Positions 7,428 through 16,182 are shown, counted from the first letter of the stretch. The stretch: 64,000 nt of DNA from Anaeromyxobacter oryzae (GCF_023169945.1 NZ_AP025591.1:4894481-4958480); one strand, 5' to 3'. The notes: a model not told the origin generated them from the sequence alone. Made by a program: numbers and translations.

Positions 7428-8859
7428 CCGCCGCGCCCTCGGGCTCGCCGTCGCGCTCGTCGCGGCGGCGCTCGGCGGCTGCGCGCATCGGGCCCCCGTC
7501 GGCCCGTCTGCCCCGGCGCGGATCGCGCTGTTCCCGATCGAGAACCTCGCCGCGACGTCGACGCCGGTCGCGAAGATCTCGGCCTCGATCGAGGCCGCCC
7601 TCGCCCGGCGCGGCATCGCGATCGCGCCGAGGGGCGCCGTCGAGGCGTTCCTGGCGGCGCACCGGATCCGGAACCTCGCCGGCGTCGACCTCGAGACCGC
7701 GCGCGCGGCCCGCGAGGAGCTGCACGTCGACGCGATCCTGATCACGGCCGTCCAGGTCTACTCCGTGCGGCCGGTGCCGCGGCTCGGCCTCGCGATGCGG
7801 CTGGTCGCGACGGGGGACGAGCCCGAGGTCCGCTGGGTGGACCAGGTCTCGATGTCCGGGAACGAGTCGCCCGGGCTGCTGGGGCTCGGGCTCATCCACT
7901 CGATGGACAAGCTCGAGGCGCGCGTCCTCGACCGGCTCGCCGGCTCGCTCGCGGCGTACCTGGGCGGCCACGGCGCCCCCGCGCCCCTCTGCGCCGGGGA
8001 CGGCCGCTTCGACCCGCGCATCAGCTACCGCGCCCCCCAGCTGGTGCCGGGCCGCCACTACACCGTGGCCGTCCTCCCGTTCGTGAACGGTTCCGACCGG
8101 CGCCACGCGGGCGACCTCGTCGCCCTCGAGTTCGTGCGCCAGCTCCGCGCGCGCGACCGCTTCACCGTGATCGATCCGGGCGAGGTGCGGGATCAGCTGC
8201 TCCGGTACCGCCTCATCATGGAGGGCGGCCTCTCGCTGGACTACGCGATGACCCTGCTGCGGGTGCTCCGCGCCGATCTCGTCGTCGCGGGCACGGTCCG
8301 CGAGTACCTCGACGGCGACACCCCGCGGGTGAGCTTCACGGCCTTCGCCCTGAACCGCGAGAACGGCAGCATCGCGTGGCAGGCGTCCTCGAGCAGCACC
8401 GGCACGGACGGGGTCTTCTTCTACGACGCCGGCGCGATCGGCACGGTGGGCGAGCTCACCTGCCGGATGGCCAGGCGGGCGATCGACGAGCTGTCCGCCG
8501 GCGGTGGCCGCCGCCCGCTCGGTGCGCCCACCACGCCGGACCAGTCCGCGCCCGCAGCGTCCGCGCCCGACACGGCCCCGGCGGCGGGGGCGCCGGACGC
8601 CGCCGCGCCCGCCACCGACGGTGCGCCCGGCGCGGCTGCAGGTGCGCCCGCCGCCTCCACGTCCACACCCGCAGTGTCTGCGCCCGACGCCGCCGCGCCC
8701 GCCGCCCAGGACGCCTCGGCGGCGCCGCCGGCGCCCGAATCCGCGGCGCCGGTCGCGCCCGCTGCTCCGTCCGAGGCGCCCGCGCCCGCGGAACGGCCTG
8801 CCGACGCGGGGGCACCCGCCGGCGCGGCCGCGCCCGCGAGCGAGGAGACGGTGAAGTGA
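7399..8859 (+). CDS. Two-domain CsgG/LpoB-like lipoprotein with Ala/Pro-rich tail
   Basis: 486 residues with lipobox ALGGC (Cys28). It appears to contain the fold of the preceding gene twice. Copy one runs from about residue 38 (ARIALFPIENLAATSTPVAK) and copy two from about 213 (YTVAVLPFVNGSD, DRFTVIDPGEVRDQLLRYRL, ADLVVAGTVREYLDG). The last 110 residues are an Ala/Pro-rich low-complexity linker with repeated SAPDAAAPA-type units, likely crossing the periplasm or peptidoglycan. ATG 7399 lies inside the previous gene and no later in-frame start leaves a signal peptide, so the overlap looks real. A role with its neighbour in the outer-membrane export complex is inferred. Confidence 0.78.
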   Translation: MSFSTSSSGDRRALGLAVALVAAALGGCAHRAPVGPSAPARIALFPIENLAATSTPVAKISASIEAALARRGIAIAPRGAVEAFLAAHRIRNLAGVDLETARAAREELHVDAILITAVQVYSVRPVPRLGLAMRLVATGDEPEVRWVDQVSMSGNESPGLLGLGLIHSMDKLEARVLDRLAGSLAAYLGGHGAPAPLCAGDGRFDPRISYRAPQLVPGRHYTVAVLPFVNGSDRRHAGDLVALEFVRQLRARDRFTVIDPGEVRDQLLRYRLIMEGGLSLDYAMTLLRVLRADLVVAGTVREYLDGDTPRVSFTAFALNRENGSIAWQASSSSTGTDGVFFYDAGAIGTVGELTCRMARRAIDELSAGGGRRPLGAPTTPDQSAPAASAPDTAPAAGAPDAAAPATDGAPGAAAGAPAASTSTPAVSAPDAAAPAAQDASAAPPAPESAAPVAPAAPSEAPAPAERPADAGAPAGAAAPASEETVK

Positions 8860-9076
8860 GGAAGCCCGCGCACGCAACAACGTCCGGCCCACGGGCGGCT
8901 CCGCGCAGCCCTTGCGGCACCAATGATCGGAAGCGGTTGTTTACCGCCGCGGATCCCGCGAATTGCGGCCCGATCCGTCCCGTGGACGAGGCACATGCGT
9001 TGCACACCCGGGGTCGCACGGCACCCTCGTTCGCCAAGCGCGCGAGCCGCGACGATCGCGGCTCGAAAGGAGACAC
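8860..9076. promoter_or_regulatory. Internal intergenic region with hairpin next to the ribosome site
   Basis: 217 bases separate two same-strand genes, the largest gap in this operon. A TTTAC-centred dyad lies at 8933-8947. A perfect 9-bp hairpin (CGAGCCGCG at 9043-9051, CGCGGCTCG at 9057-9065) directly abuts the AAAGGAG ribosome site (9066-9072). An internal promoter or translational control for the isomerase and giant cytochromes is plausible. Confidence 0.45.
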
Positions 9077-10786
9077 GTGAAGAACCGGATCATCCTCCTG
9101 GCCCTGCTCACGGTGCCCTTCACCGCCGGCGCGGAGTCCAGCGCCGCGAAGAAGCCCGCGTCGGGTGAGATGAGCGCCTATCTCACCAAGCCCGATCGCA
9201 AGCTGCCGCTCTTCTCCGAGCGGTACGCGTCGGTGCCGGTCGCCACCGTGGATCGCGAGGTGATCTCGCTGCGTCAGCTCGGCGAGACGATCGCCACGTT
9301 CCACGAGCAGCAGAAGGGCGCGGGTGGTGCGAAGAGCACCGACTTCCGCCCCATGCTCGACCGGCTCATCGACATGCGGCTCCTCGTGCTCGAGGCGCGC
9401 GACATGGAGCTCGACAAGATCCCGCAGGTCCGGTCCGCCATCGCCGCGTACAAGGACAGCCAGCTGCGCTCGCTGGTGGAGCGCCGGGTGACGGCGCCGC
9501 TGAAGCCCGACGCGATGGAGGTGGAGCAGGCGTACCGGGACGCCACGCGGCAGTGGAAGATCCGGTCGGTCCTGTTCGTGTCGCAGGCGGACGCCCACGC
9601 CTTCTACGGCGACGTGAAGGCGGGCAAGCCGTTCGCGCAGCTGGCCAAGGCGGCGCTCGCGAGCAAGAAGGCGTCGGGCCAGGACGGCGCGCAGCCGGTC
9701 AGCCCGAAGGACATGCTGCCGAAGGTGTTCGCGTCGGTGAGGACACTCCAGGCCGGCGAGACGACGGAGCCGATCCAGGTCGACGGCGGGTTCGCCGTCG
9801 TCCACGTGGACGGGTTCCAGTACCACGACGATCCCGCGGCGCGCGCCAAGGCCGAGTACGACTCCCTCGACCGGAGGCAGGCGGTGGAGCTCCAGAAGTA
9901 CCGGGCCGACCTCGAGAAGAGGTACGTGAAGGTCGACCTGGACCTCCTCCACGCCCTCGACTTCGAGGCCGCGAAGCCCGGGTTCGAGGCGATGAAGAAG
10001 GATGGGCGGGCCGTCGCGGCGATCGAGGGCGAGAAGCCGATCACCGTCGGCGACCTGACCGTCGAGCTCGAGGCCGGCTTCTTCCACGGGATGGAGGGGC
10101 CCATCAAGGAGAAGCGGGTCAACTCCCACAAGGACGAGGCGCTCCGGGTGATGGTGACGCGGCGCCTGTTCCTGAAGGAGGCGAAGCGGCTCGGGATCGC
10201 GAACTCCGTGGAGTACCGCGAGGCGGTCGCCGAGTTCGAGCGCGGCCAGCTGTTCGGGCAGGTCGCCGAGAAGGCGATCATCCCGGACGTGAAGGTGATG
10301 GAGGCGGACTCGAAGGCGTACTACGAGAAGCACAAGGCGGAGTTCGGCTATCCCGCGTTCTACCGCCTCGAGGGGCTCGCGTTCTCGAGCTCCAAGGCCG
10401 CCCAGGCCGCGCTGAAGCGGCTCCAGTCCGGGACCGACTTCAAGTGGCTCCGCGCCAACAGCGACGGCCTCATCCCGCAGGACAAGCAGCAGATCCAGCT
10501 CGAGGGCACGACGTTCAGCGCGAAGGCGCTGCCGCCCGAGCTGGTCGCGGCGCTCGCGGGCGTCGGCCGGGGCGACTACCGCCTCTTCGAGGTCTCAGGC
10601 CCGCAGTACTACGTGGTCCACGTCCTCGAGCAGACCCCGCCGAAGGAAGAGCCCTACACCGCCGTCCGCGAGGCGATCGTGAAGCGGCTCTTCAACGAGA
10701 ACCTGGGGAAGGCCATCAAGGAGTACGCGGCCAAGCTGCGGAAGACCCACCACGTCGAAGTGTTCATCACCCGGATCGGCGCGTAG
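9077..10786 (+). CDS. Periplasmic parvulin-type peptidyl-prolyl isomerase (SurA/PpiC family)
   Basis: 569 residues. GTG 9077 follows AAAGGAG and gives a signal peptide ending FTAGA-ESS. An N-terminal SurA-like helical region (about 45-180) precedes a first parvulin-type domain (about 185-270, with KIRSVLFVSQADAHAFYGDV and GGFAVVHVDGF). A second lies at about 420-520 (YPAFYRLEGLAFSS, FEVSGPQYYVVHVLEQTPP), and a C-terminal helix pairs back with the N-terminal module. These enzymes fold outer-membrane and secreted proteins. As I recall, a prolyl isomerase is a recurring member of Geobacter OmcE/OmcS-type clusters, so folding the filament subunit or barrel is the likely job. The frame is open 38 codons further upstream, but that stretch has no signal peptide. 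Confidence 0.88.
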   Translation: MKNRIILLALLTVPFTAGAESSAAKKPASGEMSAYLTKPDRKLPLFSERYASVPVATVDREVISLRQLGETIATFHEQQKGAGGAKSTDFRPMLDRLIDMRLLVLEARDMELDKIPQVRSAIAAYKDSQLRSLVERRVTAPLKPDAMEVEQAYRDATRQWKIRSVLFVSQADAHAFYGDVKAGKPFAQLAKAALASKKASGQDGAQPVSPKDMLPKVFASVRTLQAGETTEPIQVDGGFAVVHVDGFQYHDDPAARAKAEYDSLDRRQAVELQKYRADLEKRYVKVDLDLLHALDFEAAKPGFEAMKKDGRAVAAIEGEKPITVGDLTVELEAGFFHGMEGPIKEKRVNSHKDEALRVMVTRRLFLKEAKRLGIANSVEYREAVAEFERGQLFGQVAEKAIIPDVKVMEADSKAYYEKHKAEFGYPAFYRLEGLAFSSSKAAQAALKRLQSGTDFKWLRANSDGLIPQDKQQIQLEGTTFSAKALPPELVAALAGVGRGDYRLFEVSGPQYYVVHVLEQTPPKEEPYTAVREAIVKRLFNENLGKAIKEYAAKLRKTHHVEVFITRIGA

Positions 10787-10810
10787 AACCCGCGCCGCGC
10801 GAGGATCGAA

Positions 10811-12769
10811 GTGACCAGCCACTCCGCACGCCGAGGTCTTGCCGGGTTCGCGGCGCTGTTCGCCGTCGCCCTGCTCGCCGCGCCCATCCAGGCCCATGCC
10901 GCCGAACGCGAGTTCAAGAAGAAGGAGTGCGTCGACTGCCACAAGAAGGAGGTCGACAAGTTCGCCGGCCTCAAGGTCGTGCACCCGCAGGTCAAGGCGA
11001 AGGCCTGCGATCAGTGCCACCTGCGCCACGGCATCGTCGGCAAGCTGATCCTGAAGGAGCCCGGTAACCAGCTCTGCTACACGTGCCACAAGCGCGAGGC
11101 GATCGGCATGAACAAGCCGAACGTCCACAAGGTCCTGAAGAACGGGTCCTGCGCGAAGTGCCACGATCCGCACGGCTCGAACGCGCCGCACATGCTGAAG
11201 GCGGCGGGCAACGACGCCTGCTACCAGTGCCACGACAAGGCCCCGTTCCAGCGGAAGACCGTCCACGCGGTCCTCGCGAAGGACGGCTGCCGCGCGTGCC
11301 ACGCCGCGCACGCGTCCGACGTGCCGCAGCTGCTCGTGAAGGAGCAGGGGAAGCTCTGCGCCGGCTGCCACTCCGCGACGACGCCGGGCTTCAAGAAGGC
11401 GCACGCGAGCTATCCCGTCGAGACGCGCAACTGCACGGCGTGCCACGACCCGCACTCGTCGGACGGGAAGAAGCTCCTCAAGGCCTCCGTCCACCCGCCG
11501 GTGGCCGAGTCGTCCTGCAGCGACTGTCACTCGGCCGCGAACTCGCCGAAGCCGTTCGGCGTCAGCGACGCGGGCGGGGCGCTCTGCGCGAACTGCCACG
11601 ACGCGGCCAAGCTCGACGGCGGCGGCGCGACCGTCCACGCGCCGGTGAAGAAGGGCGAGTGCCTCTCCTGCCACGACCCGCACGCGTCGCCCAACAAGTC
11701 GATGACGAAGCTCGCCGGCGAGGCGCTCTGCAAGTCGTGCCACACGCGCATGGCGGAGAAGCCGGCCATCGTCCACAAGGCGATGAGCGGCGGCTGCGTG
11801 GCCTGCCACAAGCCGCACGCGTCGGCCCAGAAGAAGCTCCTCAAGTCCGACCCCGCGGCCCTGTGCGGCACCTGCCACGCGAAGGTGGCGGAGGCGAAGC
11901 CGAAGGTGGTGCACGCGCCCTTCGCGAAGAAGGAGTGCGCGTCGTGCCACGATCCGCACGGCTCGGGCGTGAACGGCATGCTGCGGGACCGCGCCGACAA
12001 GGTCTGCTACCGCTGCCACGCCGACCTCGAGGCGAAGTTCGTCAAGACCTACACGCACAAGCCCGTGCTGCAGGGGAACTGCACCGCGTGCCACCAGGGG
12101 CACGGCTCGGACAACCCGAAGCTCCTCCGCGCCGCCGGCGCGAAGCTCTGCCAGACCTGCCACGCGGAGCTCATGAAGGCGTCGCCGGGGATGACGGCGC
12201 ACCCGCCGTTCGCGGACGGGAGCTGCCTCGACTGCCACGATCCCCACGGCTCCAACTCGAAGGGGATGCTCTCGGCGGACACGAAGACGACGTGCCTGAA
12301 CTGCCACGGCGACGAGGACAAGAAGGCGAAGTCGGCCAAGACGGTCCACGGCGCGTTCGCCGCGGGCGACTGCACCGGCTGCCACAACCCGCACCAGTCC
12401 AAGATGCGGCGCCTGATGGTCGCCCCGACGCCGGACGTCTGCTACGCGTGCCACAAGGGGATGAAGGAGAAGATCGCGAAGCAGAAGGCGCACCCGCCGG
12501 TGGACGACTGCTTCAACTGCCACCAGCCCCACTCGTCGGCGCAGGCGAAGCTCACCGCGCAGCCGCTGCAGGAGCTCTGCGGCCAGTGCCACGACCTGAA
12601 GGCCGCCGCGTTCACGAAGGCCCACATCGGCATCCAGCCGGCGGACATCAACTGCACGAGCTGCCACGACCCGCACTCGTCGGCCGATCCGAAGATGTTC
12701 AAGAGCACGATGCACGCGCCGTTCGCGGCCCGGCAGTGCGACAGCTGCCACATCGTGGAACCGAAGTAG
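10811..12769 (+). CDS. 26-haem periplasmic c-type cytochrome
   Basis: 652 residues with a signal peptide ending QAHA-AER. I count 26 CXXCH motifs, about one per 24 residues, arranged as repeating pairs: one ends CHDPH(G/A/S)S and its partner is LC..CH followed by a Lys-rich linker. This doubled-CXXCH pattern belongs to the cytochrome c7/NapC-like long wire family, where CHDPH supplies a distal haem ligand. It would form a long lysine-rich haem chain across the periplasm. The 16-haem gene follows 13 bases later and has the same repeat, so the two are probably duplicates of different length. GTG 10811 has GAGG at 10801-10804. Confidence 0.92.
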   Translation: MTSHSARRGLAGFAALFAVALLAAPIQAHAAEREFKKKECVDCHKKEVDKFAGLKVVHPQVKAKACDQCHLRHGIVGKLILKEPGNQLCYTCHKREAIGMNKPNVHKVLKNGSCAKCHDPHGSNAPHMLKAAGNDACYQCHDKAPFQRKTVHAVLAKDGCRACHAAHASDVPQLLVKEQGKLCAGCHSATTPGFKKAHASYPVETRNCTACHDPHSSDGKKLLKASVHPPVAESSCSDCHSAANSPKPFGVSDAGGALCANCHDAAKLDGGGATVHAPVKKGECLSCHDPHASPNKSMTKLAGEALCKSCHTRMAEKPAIVHKAMSGGCVACHKPHASAQKKLLKSDPAALCGTCHAKVAEAKPKVVHAPFAKKECASCHDPHGSGVNGMLRDRADKVCYRCHADLEAKFVKTYTHKPVLQGNCTACHQGHGSDNPKLLRAAGAKLCQTCHAELMKASPGMTAHPPFADGSCLDCHDPHGSNSKGMLSADTKTTCLNCHGDEDKKAKSAKTVHGAFAAGDCTGCHNPHQSKMRRLMVAPTPDVCYACHKGMKEKIAKQKAHPPVDDCFNCHQPHSSAQAKLTAQPLQELCGQCHDLKAAAFTKAHIGIQPADINCTSCHDPHSSADPKMFKSTMHAPFAARQCDSCHIVEPK

Positions 12770-12782
12770 AGAGGCGCGCACG

Positions 12783-14132
12783 ATGACCCCCGCAATCGGC
12801 ATCCTCCTCGCGCTGTCCCTCGCGGCGAAGCCCGCCGCCGCTCCGAAGGCGGCGGCCCCCGCGAAGCCCGCCACCACCGCTCCGGCAGCCGCGCCCGCGG
12901 CCGCCAAGGCCACGGCCGCACCGGCCGTGCCGACGGCGACCAAGCTGAAGCTCAAGCCCGGCGCGTCGGGGCAGGTCTGCCTCGACTGCCACGCGGACTT
13001 CCAGAAGCTGTTCCAGAAGAAGTTCGTCCACACCCCGGTCCGGTCGAAGGACTGCACCGGCTGCCACAGCCCGCACGCGGCGGAGCACGGGAAGCTCCTC
13101 GCGGCGGAGGGCGGGGCGGTGTGCCTGAACTGCCACTCCGTGGTTCCGGACAAGGCCAAGAGCACGCACAAGCCGGTCGCCGAGAGCCGCTGCCGCGATT
13201 GCCACGATCCGCACGCCTCCGACGCGCAGTTCAACCTGGTCAAGGCCGGGAACGACCTCTGCGCGAACTGCCACGCGGATCTCGTCAAGGCGGCCAACGA
13301 CGCGAAGTCCAAGCACCGGCCCGTCATCTCCAGCGGCTGCACGACGTGCCACGAGGTCCACGGCTCCGCGAACGGCCCGACCCTGCTCAAGGCCGACGTC
13401 CCGGGCCTGTGCACCAACTGCCACAAGGTCGACCGGCCCATCTTCGCGCAGCAGCACCAGGGCTACCCGGTCGGCACCGCGCGGTGCACGACCTGCCACG
13501 ATCCGCACGGCTCGAACGTCCGCTCGATGCTGCGGAACAACGTCCACCCGCCGGTTGCCGGCGGCCAGTGCTCGAAGTGCCACGAGCCGCCCGGCTCGCC
13601 CAACAAGTTCAAGCCGCGCCAGGCCGGCATGGCCCTCTGCCGCGGGTGCCACAACAACGTGGTCAACGCGATGCTCGACAAGAGCCGCGTGCACCGCGCC
13701 GTGACCGAGGGCGACTCCTGCCTGAACTGCCACACGCCGCACGCGTCCGCCCAGCCGAAGCTCATCAAGGGCAACATGGTGAACGTCTGCGGCACGTGCC
13801 ACGGGGCGACGATCGCCCGGCAGGCGCGCTCCGAGACGCCGCACAAGCCGATCAAGGACGGGGACTGCGGCAAGTGCCACGACCCGCACTCGTCCAACTC
13901 GGCGCTGATGTTCAACGCGAAGGACACCATCGAGCTCTGCGGGAAGTGCCACGACTGGCAGAAGCACTCGACGCACCCGGTCGGCGAGAAGTTCAAGGAT
14001 CCGCGCAACCGGAACCTGACGCTGAACTGCGTCTCCTGTCACCGCGCGCACGGGACCGAGTTCAAGCACCTCATCCCGTACGCGACGACGACGAACCTGT
14101 GCACGAAGTGCCACGAGAAGTTCCGGAGGTGA
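12783..14132 (+). CDS. 16-haem periplasmic c-type cytochrome
   Basis: 449 residues with 16 CXXCH motifs in the same paired repeat as its upstream neighbour (for example RCRDCHDPHASD and RCTTCHDPHGSN). The N terminus is odd: the signal-like segment has no basic residue before the hydrophobic core and runs into about 35 residues of Ala/Pro/Lys linker before the first haem at about residue 66. It may therefore remain as a membrane anchor. No alternative in-frame start lies upstream. Together with the 26-haem protein it offers a periplasmic electron path from the inner membrane to the filament base. The next gene's ribosome site lies across its stop codon. Confidence 0.9.
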   Translation: MTPAIGILLALSLAAKPAAAPKAAAPAKPATTAPAAAPAAAKATAAPAVPTATKLKLKPGASGQVCLDCHADFQKLFQKKFVHTPVRSKDCTGCHSPHAAEHGKLLAAEGGAVCLNCHSVVPDKAKSTHKPVAESRCRDCHDPHASDAQFNLVKAGNDLCANCHADLVKAANDAKSKHRPVISSGCTTCHEVHGSANGPTLLKADVPGLCTNCHKVDRPIFAQQHQGYPVGTARCTTCHDPHGSNVRSMLRNNVHPPVAGGQCSKCHEPPGSPNKFKPRQAGMALCRGCHNNVVNAMLDKSRVHRAVTEGDSCLNCHTPHASAQPKLIKGNMVNVCGTCHGATIARQARSETPHKPIKDGDCGKCHDPHSSNSALMFNAKDTIELCGKCHDWQKHSTHPVGEKFKDPRNRNLTLNCVSCHRAHGTEFKHLIPYATTTNLCTKCHEKFRR

Positions 14133-14137
14133 TCACC

Positions 14138-15028
14138 GTGTCCAGCTCGACGAAGCTCCTCGCGCTCGCGGCGGCCGTGCTCGGGCCCGTCCTGGCCCGC
14201 GCCGAGTCCGTGGTGTTCACGTACACGGACGCCGTCTACATCGACTCCAAGGAGGCCCCGCTCCGTTCGCCCGAGGGCGTCGCCTGCAACGACGGCGGCA
14301 CGCTCATCGTGGCCGACACCGGGAACTCCCGGCTCGTCCCGTACACAGTCAAGGACGACGGGGTCACGGCGGGCGCCGAGATCAAGCTCTCGCAGGTCGT
14401 CGCTCCGGTCCGCGTCCAGCTCGATCCGAAGGGCGGGATGGTCGTGCTGGATCGGAAGGGCAGCCGCCTCGTCCGCCTCGATGCGAAGGGCGCGTACGCC
14501 GGCGTCATCGAGCCGAAGGGCGATCTCCCCGGGACGTTCGCGCCGGTGTCGTTCAAGCTCGACGCGGATCAGAACGTGTGGGTGCTCGACGGGGCCGGCC
14601 GGATCGTGGTCCTCGATCCCGCGGGCAAGGTGACCCGCACCCTCGACCTGCCGAAGGGCGGCATGTTCACCGATCTCGCCGTCGACGGCGGCGGGATGTT
14701 GTACGCGGTGGACGCGGTGCAGGGGATGGTCTGGTCGGCGGACAAGGCCGCGACCGCGCTCAAGCCCCTCTCGAAGAGCCTCAAGGACGAGATGAGCTTC
14801 CCGGGCTTCCTCCTGGCGGCGAAGGGCAAGCTCCTCCTCGTCGATCAGGTGGGCCACGGCGTCGTCGTCCTCGGGACGGACGGCTCGTTCCAGGGGCGGC
14901 AGCTCTCGTACGGCGCCGCGGAGGGTCTCCTCCAGTACCCGGGCCAGATCTGCCTCACCGAGCGCGGCGACGCGTTCGTGGCGGACCGCAACAACAACCG
15001 GGTGGATCGCTACACGACCGCGCGGTGA
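14138..15028 (+). CDS. NHL-repeat secreted protein closing the cytochrome operon
   Basis: 296 residues. A canonical GGAGGTGATC sequence overlaps the previous stop and sits 7 bases before GTG 14138, which yields a signal peptide ending VLARA-ESV. NHL blades follow: GVACNDGGTLIVADTGNSRL, MVVLDRKGSRLVRLDAKG, NVWVLDGAGRIVVLDPAGK, and a final ICLTERGDAFVADRNNNRVD. It resembles the NHL protein at 570 in architecture, so the operon is bracketed by two such propellers. A scaffold or docking function in the periplasm is the simplest reading; no catalytic motif is visible. Confidence 0.83.
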   Translation: MSSSTKLLALAAAVLGPVLARAESVVFTYTDAVYIDSKEAPLRSPEGVACNDGGTLIVADTGNSRLVPYTVKDDGVTAGAEIKLSQVVAPVRVQLDPKGGMVVLDRKGSRLVRLDAKGAYAGVIEPKGDLPGTFAPVSFKLDADQNVWVLDGAGRIVVLDPAGKVTRTLDLPKGGMFTDLAVDGGGMLYAVDAVQGMVWSADKAATALKPLSKSLKDEMSFPGFLLAAKGKLLLVDQVGHGVVVLGTDGSFQGRQLSYGAAEGLLQYPGQICLTERGDAFVADRNNNRVDRYTTAR

Positions 15029-15037
15029 CGCGGTGCT

Positions 15038-15063
15038 CCCCCCGGTCCTCCGCGGCCGGGGGG
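15038..15063 (+). terminator. GC-rich stem-loop at the end of the operon
   Basis: CCCCCCGG (15038-15045) pairs with CCGGGGGG (15056-15063) around a 10-base loop, 10 bases after the NHL stop. No T-run follows, so termination is uncertain. It may mark the operon end or protect the 3' end of the mRNA. Confidence 0.35.
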
Positions 15064-15101
15064 GATGTTATGACCACGTACCGATGCGGTAAGGTGTGCG
15101 G

Positions 15102-16145
15102 GTGCGAGCGCCCCTGATCTTCGCCGTGACGGCCGCGACCGGGCTGCTGCTCGCGTCCGCGGCGCGGCCGTCCGAGCCGGCCGTCGCGGACCGGCGCCCC
15201 GAGCAGCTCGCGTTCGCGTCGCCGCGCGACGGAGTCCAGGAGACGCTCCTCGGAGCGCTGCCGACGCCGCCCGGCGACGCCGCGTTCGGCGCGCTCCCGA
15301 CGCCCCCCGGCGACGCCATGTTCGCGGCGCTCCCGCCGCCGCCGGACAAGGTCGTGCTCGATCCGGGCTACTACGGCGCGGTCACGGTGGATCACCGCGC
15401 GCACCTGGCGCGCCGCGCGTCGTGCGTGCTCTGTCACGGTCCGGGGCAGGTCCACAAGATCGGCCGGATGACCCCGGCCCGCGCGCACGAGTCGTGCCGC
15501 GGTTGCCATGAGAAGCTCGCGAAGGGGCCGACCGACTGCCGGGGCTGTCACGTGCCGAAGCCGGCGCCGGTGGAGACCACCGTCGCGGAGGGCGCCGACG
15601 CCGCGGCGTCGCCCGCCGCGCTCGCCATCAAGGCGCCGCTGCCCGAGCCCGGGCGGACGGCTCCGCCGGACGAGAGCGCCTCGGACGCGTTCGCCGCGAT
15701 CCGCAGCTCGGTGCACGCGGGCACGACGGTGCTGTCGGCGCCGGGCGTGAGCAAGCCCGCGCCCGGCTTGCTCGTCGGCGTCACGCTCCGGGGCGAGGGG
15801 TTCGTCGCGTCGCAGACGATCGAGTGGGCCGGCCCGACCGTCGGGCACGGCCGTACGATCGGCCTCCTCGGGGGGGGCGTCCTCCTCCCCGTCAACCGGA
15901 GCTCGGACGCGAGCCTCGAGCTCGTCGGCGGCTTCGACGCGCGCGAGGCGTCGTTCGCGGACATGGTGCCGGCGCTCGGCGCGCGCGCCGGCGTCGAGTG
16001 GGTCGGCGGCCGGCGGTCGGTCCGGCTGTCCGTGACGGGGCTCGCGGACCTGTCGCAGCCGCACGACGCGACGGCGCGGCAGGCCGGGAGCTTCACCGTG
16101 TCGGGCGCCGTGACGGTGGGCCTGGACGTCCTGAACCTGCGGTGA
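15102..16145 (+). CDS. Trihaem c7-like cytochrome fused to a probable small outer-membrane beta-barrel
   Basis: About 347 residues; GTG 15102 is preceded by AAGG at 15091-15094, and GTG 15096 is also in frame. After the signal peptide, a Pro-rich unit (ALPTPPGDA) is repeated nearly three times. A compact trihaem domain follows at about 80-150 (SCVLCH, SCRGCH, DCRGCH, with an upstream VDHRAHLARR His pair), as in cytochrome c7. The remaining 140 or so residues alternate polar and hydrophobic positions in strands of 8-12 (GLLVGVTLRGEGFV, ASLELVGGFDAREA, RSVRLSVTGLADL, SFTVSGAVTVGLDVL), which looks like a six- to eight-stranded barrel. If so, haems are covalently tied to an outer-membrane pore. 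The C terminus is LNLR rather than a terminal Phe, which weakens the barrel call. Confidence 0.72.
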   Translation: MRAPLIFAVTAATGLLLASAARPSEPAVADRRPEQLAFASPRDGVQETLLGALPTPPGDAAFGALPTPPGDAMFAALPPPPDKVVLDPGYYGAVTVDHRAHLARRASCVLCHGPGQVHKIGRMTPARAHESCRGCHEKLAKGPTDCRGCHVPKPAPVETTVAEGADAAASPAALAIKAPLPEPGRTAPPDESASDAFAAIRSSVHAGTTVLSAPGVSKPAPGLLVGVTLRGEGFVASQTIEWAGPTVGHGRTIGLLGGGVLLPVNRSSDASLELVGGFDAREASFADMVPALGARAGVEWVGGRRSVRLSVTGLADLSQPHDATARQAGSFTVSGAVTVGLDVLNLR

Positions 16146-16182
16146 GGGGCGGCTCCATCGCGGAGCGGACGGCGGCACCGCG

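Noticed and set aside
10595..13441. A 948-codon open frame antisense to the giant cytochrome genes
   Set aside because: It is the mirror of strongly GC-biased repeats. It has no signal, domain or ribosome site, while the plus strand encodes 26 and 16 ordered haem motifs.
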